The position numbers were made by a program, and so were the translations under genes. A stretch of DNA of 42,760 nt, from positions 1-42,760 of the forward strand of contig CAZICM010000074.1 of the NCBI GenBank assembly GCA_964537685.1. The letters run 5' to 3'. Positions 25,693 through 33,122 of the stretch are shown piece after piece. Within the stretch, counting starts at the first letter, position 1. Every line of letters begins with the position of its first letter. Below the pieces are notes generated by a model. It was not told where the DNA came from and did not search any database. It saw nothing but the letters and a program-made list of their open reading frames with translations. The DNA is from CAZICM01 sp964537685 (GTDB lineage: Bacteria; Myxococcota_A; Polyangia; Polyangiales; Polyangiaceae).

Positions 25693-26502
25693 GTGCTTTT
25701 CGTGGCGGATACGGCGTTTGAAGGATATTGCCTTTCCGAGCTCTTGGCCCGCATGGGCGAAGGCCAAAGGCTGCCCGTGAGCGCCGTGTGGGCCGTGGGG
25801 AAGGCCGTGGCGCACGCGCTTTCAGAAAACCACGCCCGCGCCGATGAAGAAGGCAATCCACAGCCTGTGCTCCATCTGCTTCTGAGTCCCGATTCCGTTT
25901 GGATCGGTCCCGCGGGAGAGGTTCGCCTTTTAGAGCCCGGTGAAAGCGCTTCTTCCGCATTTCAATCGGAATTCGACGCGCCCGAGCAAAAGCTGGGTCA
26001 GCGGCTTACGCCCAGAACCGATACCTATAGGGCAGGCCGCCTGCTGATTTATTTGCTTTCGGGCGATCTGTTCGAGGGCCTTAGCGCCGATGCCGTGCGC
26101 GTGCTCGAAGAATGCGTGATCGCCGATTCAAAACGGCGGAAAATAACCTGTGAAGAATTAGAACAGTGGTGCCGTCATTTCGATCCAAATGAAAACGGGG
26201 AAAAGGCTCTCGCGGATCTCATCCAAATATATAAAAAACCAATTCAACCGGATGTAATTCCAGAACCGCCGCCTGAAGCAAAGCCCGAAGAAAACGCCTC
26301 CGAACAAAAGCCTCCGCTTCGAATTTTATCGAATGACCCAGCAATACAACAACCGGCCCGCATTTCAACTGCAGCCGCGCTGCTCGTGGCTCTTGTGACG
26401 GCGGCTTTGGTGTATGGAGCGGGTTTGCTCTTGGCCGGAAGGTGGCAAAAACGATCGCCTAACCCAGCGAAAACCCCGGCTCATGCCATTCTTGCACCGT
26501 AA
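25693..26502 (+). CDS. Truncated, degenerate protein-kinase-like membrane protein (pseudokinase)
   Basis: A 269-residue protein starting at GTG 25693. It resembles only the C-lobe of a Hanks kinase. HLLLSPDSV (from His61) matches the place of HRDLKPxNV but lacks the catalytic Asp. LLEPG (79-83) stands in the place of DFG. PEQKLG followed by TDTYRAGRLLIYLLSG matches the activation-segment end and helix F. The N-lobe, Gly loop and ATP lysine are missing. A Pro/Glu-rich linker and a membrane helix (about 226-250) with a short tail follow, the topology of the active kinase at 7484-8881. It probably serves as a binding or sensing protein rather than a catalyst. Its 3' end overlaps the convergent AMMECR1 gene by 44 bp. 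Confidence 0.7.
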   Translation: MLFVADTAFEGYCLSELLARMGEGQRLPVSAVWAVGKAVAHALSENHARADEEGNPQPVLHLLLSPDSVWIGPAGEVRLLEPGESASSAFQSEFDAPEQKLGQRLTPRTDTYRAGRLLIYLLSGDLFEGLSADAVRVLEECVIADSKRRKITCEELEQWCRHFDPNENGEKALADLIQIYKKPIQPDVIPEPPPEAKPEENASEQKPPLRILSNDPAIQQPARISTAAALLVALVTAALVYGAGLLLAGRWQKRSPNPAKTPAHAILAP

Positions 26503-27022
26503 ATCGTTCGAGCTTGACATCCGGCGCCCAAAAATGAATGGGCAGTCCAGCCTTGATTTTAAGATGCTGAAGAAATTCCCGGGGCCCCTCCATACGCTCC
26601 CACACCTGGGGTAAAAACACGCCGCGGTACTGACGCCATGTGAGCAGCACCCCGTCGGTATTGGGCCGCAGTTGTTGAAGGGCATCGGATTCTTCCCCCG
26701 AAAATTCGATCGGCGTCCGGGGACTCAAGAGCGATACTTCAAACAGCAAATCGGCCATGTCTTCTCTCGAGATAGCGCTTGCCCGGGGGTCTTCAAACGC
26801 CGCGGCCAATGCATTTTTTTGAACGTCCTTCCAGAGCGGCCGGTACGGTTCAAGCGAACCAATACAACCGTGAAGCATGCCATTTCGAGCAATGGTCACA
26901 AAGGTGGCCGCCGGCTGTTTTAGCCAGTCATCGCCGGGAATGGAAACGCGGGGCCCGCCCAACGCTTCTTCCACGGTTTCCCGGGCAATGCGCACGAGTG
27001 TGTGTCCCTGGCTGTCCTGCAT
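26459..27022 (-). CDS. AMMECR1-domain protein (AmmA-like)
   Basis: A 187-residue protein with the AMMECR1 core: VTIARNGMLHGCIGSLEP (containing the conserved GCIG), DPRASAISREDM, FEVSLLSP and VWER near the end. The domain is part of the three-gene AmmeMemoRadiSam set (AMMECR1, MEMO1-like dioxygenase, radical SAM), which is otherwise not seen next to it. Its biochemical role is unsettled. The only radical SAM gene in the window (162-1196) is of another family and far away. No signal peptide. No clear Shine-Dalgarno ahead of the ATG. It overlaps the degenerate kinase gene tail-to-tail. Confidence 0.88.
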   Translation of the reverse strand: MQDSQGHTLVRIARETVEEALGGPRVSIPGDDWLKQPAATFVTIARNGMLHGCIGSLEPYRPLWKDVQKNALAAAFEDPRASAISREDMADLLFEVSLLSPRTPIEFSGEESDALQQLRPNTDGVLLTWRQYRGVFLPQVWERMEGPREFLQHLKIKAGLPIHFWAPDVKLERFTVQEWHEPGFSLG

Positions 27023-27179
27023 CGGTGCCGCGTAGCAGTTTTTCTTTCGCGCCGAAAGCCGCGAAATTGAAGCACCATCACTGTCAGCCCTAGAAGCGCC
27101 AAAGGCGATGGAATTTGCCGCTTGAGATCTCTATACACGGCGATTCGATTCTTTCCTTTGAAATGAGGGGAATACAGAA
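27023..27179. promoter_or_regulatory. Divergent intergenic region, AMMECR1 / collagen-like MBL lipoprotein
   Basis: These 157 bp separate divergent genes. GAGGGG at 27165-27170 lies 9 nt before the ATG at 27180 and is a good ribosome site. A TATACA word occurs at about 27132, without a well-spaced -35 partner. No inverted repeat of note. Confidence 0.4.
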
Positions 27180-28904
27180 ATGAAAATGGCGAAGCGGTTT
27201 GGATTTTCATCGGCAATTTTTTCAACACTTTTATGTGCGCTCTTGGGATTGAGCGCTTGCGGGGGCGAAAAAGGCGCGGATGGCGCTCCGGGTGCGAAGG
27301 GCGCGGATGGCACGCCGGGTGCGGATGGCACGCCGGGTATGGATGGAATGCCCGGCGCGGACGGCGCGTCGTCGGTGGTGGATCAGGCGTTGCCGGCCGT
27401 GGAAAAGGCTTTTGTGGCCGTGGGCGGCAAAGATGCGCTGACGGCGATGACCAGCGTTGAGATCGAGTCCAGCGGCGTGCGCTGGATGATGGGCGAGGGC
27501 TATGCGCCCGAAGATCCCGCAGGCAAGGTGAGCAATTTTGATTTGGTGCTGAAGGTCGATATGGCGGCCAACAACGCGCGCCTCGATTACAAGCGCCATA
27601 TCGAGGTTCTGGGCCTGGTGGCGGATACGACCTTCAGCGAAATCATCAAGGGCAATCTCGCGGCCCTGAGCGGAACCGAGCATATTTTCGGCTATCCAGG
27701 CGGCGATTTAACATCGGATCGCATGGCTTCGATCCGGAAGCAGCAGCTTGTGCTGAACCCGCATGCGGTGCTTCAGATGATTGCCGCCGATCCAACCAAG
27801 GTGCTCGACGACAAGGGCGTGGCCTTGCTCGATGGAAGCGTGCATCACCTGGTTGTCGTCGATCATGCGCTGTCGCCGATTACGCTGTGGATCAACAAGA
27901 CCACGGGCGTCATCAACAAGCTGTCCTACATGGAGAACGAGCCTCTGCACCGCGATGTGCACATTGATGTGTTTTATTATGGCTGGGAGGCCGCCGGCAC
28001 AAATCCGCTGCGTTTCCCGAATGAAGCGTATATTGCTTTCGACGGTCAGATTATTCACTCCGAGGCGCGTTCGAAGGTGACGGTCAATCCGATGATTGAT
28101 CCGGGGCAATTCGAATTGCCCATGGGCTCGATGGCGCAACACGATGCAATGGCCGAAGAGCGGGGTGAAGCCAATTGCCAATACCATCAGATGTTTGCAT
28201 CCATCGGCATTCCGCTGGACGGGCAGCAGCTCTTTATCGATCCCGTTGAATTAAAGCCTAATATTTGGCATTTAAAGGGCGGATCGCATAACTCGCTTTT
28301 GGTCAATCAGGCCAATAGCTTGGTATTGGTGGATGCGCCTTTGGAAGAAGGGCGGCAAAATGCGATTTTGAATTGGGCAGGGACGCAATTCCCGGGCAAG
28401 GCGATTTCGCACGTTATTTTAACGCATCACCACAGCGATCATGTGGGCGGCGTGCGCACGATTGCGGCGGCGGGAGCGAAGGTTGTAGTAAGCGCCCATT
28501 CAGCCGAATATATTCGGGGAGCCTTGGATGCGCCGTCGAAGGTCTATCCTGATGCATTGGCGAAGAATCCGGTCTTGGTGCAAACGGAGACCGTGGCGGA
28601 CATGGGCACGTTTGTATTGGCGGACCCGAATGTGCCGGTCACGGCGCATCATATTCCGACGAATCACGCGGCGGATATGCTGATTGTGCAAGCGGGGCCG
28701 AACAATTCGGCGGTGGTGTTCAATTCAGACCTATTGAATGCGGGACCGAATTTGTTTATCCCGCCGCCCTTTATTCCCAATGGCACATCGCTGTATAACG
28801 GGCTCATTCAAAAGAATTTGAATGGACCGAATGTGGTGCTCGCCGGCGGTCATGGAATGGGGACGAATAACTTTAATGAGCTGAAGACCGCGCTCGGCCT
28901 GTAG
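27180..28904 (+). CDS. Lipoprotein with collagen-like stalk and metallo-beta-lactamase-fold hydrolase domain
   Basis: A 574-residue protein. Lipobox LGLSAC puts the lipidated Cys at 27. Residues 29-64 are 12 uninterrupted Gly-X-Y triplets (GAD, GTP, GAP, GMD types), a short collagen-like stretch. A beta-rich domain (about 70-340) follows, with similarity to parts seen before MBL domains in hydrolases of this type. The metallo-beta-lactamase domain (about 355-574) has the metal motif THHHSDH (about 415-421), then HHIPTNHAADM and a final GGHGMG histidine. Its reaction is not known; the fold serves many hydrolytic tasks. The collagen part may trimerise the enzyme and lift it from the membrane. 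Ribosome site GAGGGG is 9 nt upstream. Confidence 0.88.
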   Translation: MKMAKRFGFSSAIFSTLLCALLGLSACGGEKGADGAPGAKGADGTPGADGTPGMDGMPGADGASSVVDQALPAVEKAFVAVGGKDALTAMTSVEIESSGVRWMMGEGYAPEDPAGKVSNFDLVLKVDMAANNARLDYKRHIEVLGLVADTTFSEIIKGNLAALSGTEHIFGYPGGDLTSDRMASIRKQQLVLNPHAVLQMIAADPTKVLDDKGVALLDGSVHHLVVVDHALSPITLWINKTTGVINKLSYMENEPLHRDVHIDVFYYGWEAAGTNPLRFPNEAYIAFDGQIIHSEARSKVTVNPMIDPGQFELPMGSMAQHDAMAEERGEANCQYHQMFASIGIPLDGQQLFIDPVELKPNIWHLKGGSHNSLLVNQANSLVLVDAPLEEGRQNAILNWAGTQFPGKAISHVILTHHHSDHVGGVRTIAAAGAKVVVSAHSAEYIRGALDAPSKVYPDALAKNPVLVQTETVADMGTFVLADPNVPVTAHHIPTNHAADMLIVQAGPNNSAVVFNSDLLNAGPNLFIPPPFIPNGTSLYNGLIQKNLNGPNVVLAGGHGMGTNNFNELKTALGL

Positions 28905-28906
28905 CG

Positions 28907-30640
28907 CTAAATCCGCGTATCCACAAAATCGAAGCCCGGCAATTCCGACAGCCCATAGACCTTCAGCGATAGCTCATCGAGCTTAACAAAATCCCTCTTT
29001 CTAAAGGCCGCTTTAATCTGCGCCGCGAGCTTCGCCGGAATGTCCGAAGGCGAGGGCAGCCGGATGCGCCGCAAATATTGAGCCTGAAACCTTAAATATC
29101 CGCCCCGCATCTTGACCGCATACGACCATACGAAAAATAAAGCGACCTTCGAGCTCAATAGCCCGCCCAGCACTTCTAAATCCCACGCATCGCTCGTCAC
29201 AAAATATAAATTGTGATGCGGGTGATAATGCCCTTCGTCATATACGATCGTATTGGAACTCGCGATATCCGGAATTAAAAGCTTCGGAACCTTGACCAGT
29301 GAGGGATATACGCGATCGATCGTGCGGAACCAGGTCGCCGTGTTCTTCTGCGCCACATGCCGCTTGCGAAGCTCGTCGCCGTGACTCTCAAAGTACGCCG
29401 CAAGCTTGGGATAATCCTTTAGATCAATTACGCCGCCGTCCTCGCGGAAGGTATTGAGCACATAGCGCTTCGCATTCTTTATCTCGCCGTCCACAATATC
29501 GTCGCGCATGACGATCGGTACCAGCCGGTCAATCTCCACATCGGCGTCGTCGTTGACGATGTACACCTTGTCCGCGCCCGTCGCGACGCCAATGCCAATG
29601 CGCGTCGGCCCGACTTCTTCAATCGGCGCAAACTTCGATTCCAGCGACCGCAGCACTTCAAGATGCGCGGGCGAACCCAAGACCCACGGCGCATCGCCCT
29701 CAAACCACGACGTGTACACGGCCATTGAAATGCCCGCGGGCTGCTTCGCCGAAGGATTCGCCATGGCCTTGACAATCGCCTCGCATTCGGCAGGCGATGC
29801 CGTTTCCATGCGGCCCACAAATACATTTTCGGTCTTGCCAGGGCTGATCGCAAAGATCGATGGATACGCGATCACTTCGGATTCAAAAGGCGCCGCGCTG
29901 TGCAAATCGATATAGGCGCGCATCTTGAATTTTTCGGTCAGCGTCTTGCGCAAAGGCGCGCCGTATTTGTTGAGAATCCAGCGGTCCGCGCAGATAAACG
30001 AAAGCACGCCTTCAGGCCCGAGCAATCCCAGGCTCTTTTCGATAAAGGCCACATACAAATCGGCGCGGTCATAGAGCGAGCTAAACAGCTTCCGGTACTC
30101 TTCCTGAAGCGCTTGCGACAATTGCTCAATCCGCAAATAAGGCGGATTGGCCACCACCGAATCAAATGGCCCGCTTAGATTGGCGCGCAGAAAATCTTCT
30201 TGGCGAACCCACGCCGCGGCCAATTTATCCGCCGTGCGCGCGGCCACGCCTTTTTGCTTCAGCACCTTGACAACGGCCTTCTTCGACTTCGCCGCATGCG
30301 CCGCATCGAGAGCAAAAGCGAAAATGGCTCCTTCGAGCTCCGCAGCCTTCTTTCCGTGCTTCTCGGCGCTCTTGAGCAGCCGCTCCACCGCGGCGGCCAA
30401 AAACGTTCCATGCCCGCACGATGGCTCAAGCAAACGCATTTCAGCCAGGTTGCGATCGGCCGTATACCCAGCGAGATCTAAAATAAGATTCACCACATGG
30501 GATTTGGTGATCACAACATCGGAACCCTCGCTCTCCTTTGCCTGCTCGGCATAGCCATGATGAATCTTTGGCGGCTTGGGCGTGAGAGAAGTGGAGGATT
30601 CCACGGCGTCTTTGGGGGTGGTGTTCTCGGTCGCGGACAT
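28907..30640 (-). CDS. Eco57I/TaqI-type N6-adenine DNA methyltransferase
   Basis: A 577-residue N6-adenine methyltransferase. Motif I is LEPSCGHGTFL (71-81) and motif IV is NPPY (165-168), with the leading VVITKSHVV segment ahead of motif I as in this class. The C-terminal half (about 330-577) has the pattern of a TaqI-like target-recognition domain. Type IIG enzymes of this family carry an N-terminal nuclease (PD-ExK); the first 40 residues here are too short for one and are charged and Thr/Pro-rich. No restriction gene lies nearby, so it appears to be an orphan methylase for epigenetic marking, or the remnant of a lost system. The two stops at its 3' border form the palindrome TAGCGCTA. Confidence 0.9.
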   Translation of the reverse strand: MSATENTTPKDAVESSTSLTPKPPKIHHGYAEQAKESEGSDVVITKSHVVNLILDLAGYTADRNLAEMRLLEPSCGHGTFLAAAVERLLKSAEKHGKKAAELEGAIFAFALDAAHAAKSKKAVVKVLKQKGVAARTADKLAAAWVRQEDFLRANLSGPFDSVVANPPYLRIEQLSQALQEEYRKLFSSLYDRADLYVAFIEKSLGLLGPEGVLSFICADRWILNKYGAPLRKTLTEKFKMRAYIDLHSAAPFESEVIAYPSIFAISPGKTENVFVGRMETASPAECEAIVKAMANPSAKQPAGISMAVYTSWFEGDAPWVLGSPAHLEVLRSLESKFAPIEEVGPTRIGIGVATGADKVYIVNDDADVEIDRLVPIVMRDDIVDGEIKNAKRYVLNTFREDGGVIDLKDYPKLAAYFESHGDELRKRHVAQKNTATWFRTIDRVYPSLVKVPKLLIPDIASSNTIVYDEGHYHPHHNLYFVTSDAWDLEVLGGLLSSKVALFFVWSYAVKMRGGYLRFQAQYLRRIRLPSPSDIPAKLAAQIKAAFRKRDFVKLDELSLKVYGLSELPGFDFVDTRI

Positions 30641-30695
30641 GGCAGGGTACGGCTCAGTTCGTTAGGCCGGCAGCATACGCAATGCGGTTAAGCCC

Positions 30696-30762
30696 CGTTC
30701 CGGCGGCTGAAAAGCCTGTTGGTTCATGAACCCCGGAACGTCGCGCGTTTCACCTACGCGCG
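30696..30762 (+). ncRNA. Candidate structured RNA (three-way junction plus 3' hairpin)
   Basis: An outer 8-bp helix (CGTTCCGG 30696-30703 with CCGGAACG 30733-30740) encloses two hairpins: GGCT-GAAA-AGCC (30705-30716), capped by a GNRA tetraloop, and the perfect palindrome GGTTCATGAACC (30721-30732). A 7-bp helix with a 7-nt loop follows at once (CGCGCGT 30742-30748 with ACGCGCG 30756-30762). All pairs are exact. The fold could equally form on the opposite strand as far as Watson-Crick pairs go, but the GNRA loop favours the plus strand. No known family is recognised. Alternatively it may be a protein-binding DNA site. Confidence 0.4.
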
Positions 30763-30958
30763 GCTGGCTTACTCGGGACGCGCGGCAAACCGCACCGCGG
30801 CCAAAGCGAGGGCACTATAAACTGGTTTTGCGTTCTTGGGAAACGCCATCTCTTGCGGACATTGAGCGCACGATTTGCACGCGGCGCCGCACCGAATTCG
30901 CGCCCGTCCGCGGCCTTTAAAGCGGAGTTGGAGCGCATCATGCGGGATTGAATTGGCA

Positions 30959-31002
30959 TTGCCGTTGCAGTTCCGTAGTTCCATAGAAAGCCGCAGCGGC
31001 AA
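30959..31002 (+). promoter_or_regulatory. Stem-loop in the leader of the Het-C-like gene
   Basis: TTGCCGTTGC (30959-30968) pairs with GCAGCGGCAA (30993-31002) as ten base pairs with one G-T, around a 24-nt loop. It ends about 33 nt before the ATG at 31036. No T-run follows. It may control expression of the downstream gene. The pairing is seen, the function is inferred. Confidence 0.35.
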
Positions 31003-31035
31003 GAGCCTTGGCTTGCGGGGAAGCGAGAGAACTCC

Positions 31036-32601
31036 ATGGAGATTGGCATTCACAATAAAATCCTTCGCGATGCGTGTGCGCTGGCGAAGCCGGACACCCA
31101 GGGTGTGTACGATCCGCGGATTTATCTGCCTTTTTTAATTCGGGGCTCGTGGATCAGCGACATGAACCAGTCGACGCTGTTCACGTCGCTGTTTCAGCAA
31201 AGGCAGGCGCAGAAGGCCACGCAGCGCGTATTCGCCGAGCTATGGGCGCAGGAGCGCGACGATACGATCAGCGCAATGAAAGCCGATATTGAATTTGATG
31301 ATATTGCATATCAATCTGAACAAATTGTGCTTTCAAACCCGGGCACGACACTCGAAGACTTTGGCTCCTATGAACCGCTGGACCATTTCGATGTGCTTTC
31401 CATGACGGACGCGGGCACGGAACAAGCGTGCGCGGGCTATGCCGATCGAAGGCTGGGCAAGACCATTGAAGACGGCGTGGAGCACATTGTTTTTCGGCTA
31501 GCCAATGTATTTCTCAATCCCATCCATCAGCGGCTGGCGTGGAATTGCATGTCCAACCTGGGCCAAGCCCTTCACACCATTGCCGATTTCTATGCGCATA
31601 GCAATTACATCGAAATCCTGCTCTGGTCGCTCTCGCGCCGGCCGCCGGGCGGCGGTGGATTGAATGGGGAGAGTATTCATGTGTTTAAAGGGCCTTGTGT
31701 TCAGCGCCAAGAACCTTGGGATTATATTTGCCCTTTGCCCGTGGAAGGAAGCCCCGTCCCCGCGGGAGCCTTCTTCTTTTATGACCTTGGCCCTGAACAC
31801 ACCCGTGTGGTTTCGTCGGTCTTCGATACCAACAACGATACAATTTGCTTTATGCTGGATCGCTATGCCGCGCACCTCCGGAATATCGAAACTTCGAATG
31901 ATATTCAGGACAAAGAGCGATTTTTAGATTTGGCCATGGCGCTCGTCGATTTATCCGGCACCCGGCGAAACCTCATTAAAGGATTGGGCAAGCTGTATTT
32001 GAGCGTCGAGCGAGAAGTCATTGAACTTGGGCGCCGCGTCCGCGGTTCTATTGCCGACAAGCTCGAGCAGATAGCTAAATCGAAGCCGGGCAGCCTGGAG
32101 AGCAAGGCCCTCTTGGGCACCTCGGCCATTATCCGAACCTATTCCAGCGGCGAATCCGCGCAATGGCGGCAGGCAGGCGGATATGATTACGTTCAAAAAT
32201 GTTTTATGCGGAGAATGATCGATGAAATTACCGAAAAACAAAGCGCCGATCAATTTATCTTGCCTCATCACGCGCTATTGAGAAAAGACACTCCGGCGCT
32301 CCGGGCCGATCATGCCCTGCGCTTTTCGCTGGCTTGCATATTCGCCACCGCGGCCACGGCCCGCATTCTTCGGGCCGTTGCCGAACAAGACGTTCAAAAA
32401 CCCAAGGATCTCGCCAAAGCGCTGCGCACCCTTGTGAAAACGGCCATCGAGCATCCCTTCACGCAGCTCGAGCGGGCGGAAACCGATAAAAACAAATCCC
32501 TTGCGGAGCTCGTATCCCAATTGCGGGGACTGCAATGGCCAACGATTCCCAATTACAAATCAACGGTTGAAACGGTGCAATCATGGATCTTCAACGATTA
32601 A
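31036..32601 (+). CDS. Het-C-like protein (zinc-phospholipase-C-like fold)
   Basis: A 521-residue protein without signal peptide or membrane helix. IRGSWISDMNQ (36-46) matches the conserved first block of Het-C (fungal form: GNWLRDYSQ type). DHFD (His117) and LGQALHTIADFYAHSN (His180, Asp184, His188) are the following blocks. These histidines and aspartate resemble the metal ligands of the zinc-dependent phospholipase C / S1-P1 nuclease fold. Fungal Het-C acts in heterokaryon incompatibility and cell death; bacterial relatives are poorly known. The lipoprotein gene at 32583 overlaps its 3' end by 19 bp, so the pair is translated together. A secreted membrane-active toxin is possible but not shown. 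Confidence 0.72.
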   Translation: MEIGIHNKILRDACALAKPDTQGVYDPRIYLPFLIRGSWISDMNQSTLFTSLFQQRQAQKATQRVFAELWAQERDDTISAMKADIEFDDIAYQSEQIVLSNPGTTLEDFGSYEPLDHFDVLSMTDAGTEQACAGYADRRLGKTIEDGVEHIVFRLANVFLNPIHQRLAWNCMSNLGQALHTIADFYAHSNYIEILLWSLSRRPPGGGGLNGESIHVFKGPCVQRQEPWDYICPLPVEGSPVPAGAFFFYDLGPEHTRVVSSVFDTNNDTICFMLDRYAAHLRNIETSNDIQDKERFLDLAMALVDLSGTRRNLIKGLGKLYLSVEREVIELGRRVRGSIADKLEQIAKSKPGSLESKALLGTSAIIRTYSSGESAQWRQAGGYDYVQKCFMRRMIDEITEKQSADQFILPHHALLRKDTPALRADHALRFSLACIFATAATARILRAVAEQDVQKPKDLAKALRTLVKTAIEHPFTQLERAETDKNKSLAELVSQLRGLQWPTIPNYKSTVETVQSWIFND

Positions 32602-33083
32602 TCTTTATTGTTGCGATTCCGCTTCTTTTGCCGGGCTGCTGTCCGTGCAAAGGGCCCAATTGCCCCGATAACGCCATTCATTGCGATACAGGCGGGCTGA
32701 ATGCCTTGATTGCGACGCCCGCCGATTTCGTTCAGAAGCTTCACAATGTGGGCGAGATTATGTCCACGAATCCAGCCATGAACAGCGCCCTCGAGAAGCG
32801 ATCGTGCTGCGAAACATGGAAGAGCGAAGTCATTCAGTTTTGTATGGCCCAAATCGATCAGTATTGCGGGCAAAGCTGTAGTGATGATCCTTCCAAAGAA
32901 GCCTGCCGGACCAATAACGAATACCGCGCGCCCCTCTTTAAACAATGTTATGCGGAGCAATGGCCTGAATTTCACGCGGAAGTAAAAGATTCCGAGGGAA
33001 AGATTTATTGCGAAGAAGTGGCGCTGAAAGACGATGGCGCGGTGTGGAGAACCGCTGGCCAGGCAGATCAATCCTGCCCTTAG
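32583..33083 (+). CDS. Cysteine-rich lipoprotein coupled to the Het-C-like gene
   Basis: A 166-residue lipoprotein with lipobox LLPGC (Cys19) after a hydrophobic signal. It has 14 cysteines in total (Cys19, 20, 22, 27 and 34 near the anchor, the rest spread), so several disulfides are likely, fitting periplasmic folding. No known domain is recognised. The ATG lies inside the end of the Het-C-like gene (19-bp overlap in another frame), strong evidence for coupled expression. A lipoprotein partner overlapping a possible phospholipase gene is the arrangement seen for several effector-immunity pairs, where the lipoprotein blocks the enzyme in the periplasm. This role is inferred, not shown. Confidence 0.75.
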   Translation: MDLQRLIFIVAIPLLLPGCCPCKGPNCPDNAIHCDTGGLNALIATPADFVQKLHNVGEIMSTNPAMNSALEKRSCCETWKSEVIQFCMAQIDQYCGQSCSDDPSKEACRTNNEYRAPLFKQCYAEQWPEFHAEVKDSEGKIYCEEVALKDDGAVWRTAGQADQSCP

Positions 33084-33122
33084 AATGGGAATCTTTCAAT
33101 TTGTAAATGAATATAATCGAAT

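Larger units (their letters stand above)
30641..31035. other. 395-bp noncoding gap with strong secondary structure
   Basis: This is the only gap above 300 bp in the window. It separates the minus-strand DNA methylase from the plus-strand Het-C-like gene. The open frames in it look random. It contains the structured block at 30696-30762, a possible minus-strand promoter around 30816-30845 (TTCCCA, 17 nt, TATAGT, read on the minus strand) and the stem-loop at 30959-31002. It may hold a small RNA gene, long leaders of either gene, or remains of an insertion. No tRNA, SRP, RNase P or tmRNA signature is recognised. Confidence 0.5.

Noticed and set aside
30641..31035. Small protein genes or a known RNA gene in the noncoding gap
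   Set aside because: Frames have random composition without start signals; no tRNA, SRP, tmRNA or RNase P core motif is seen.
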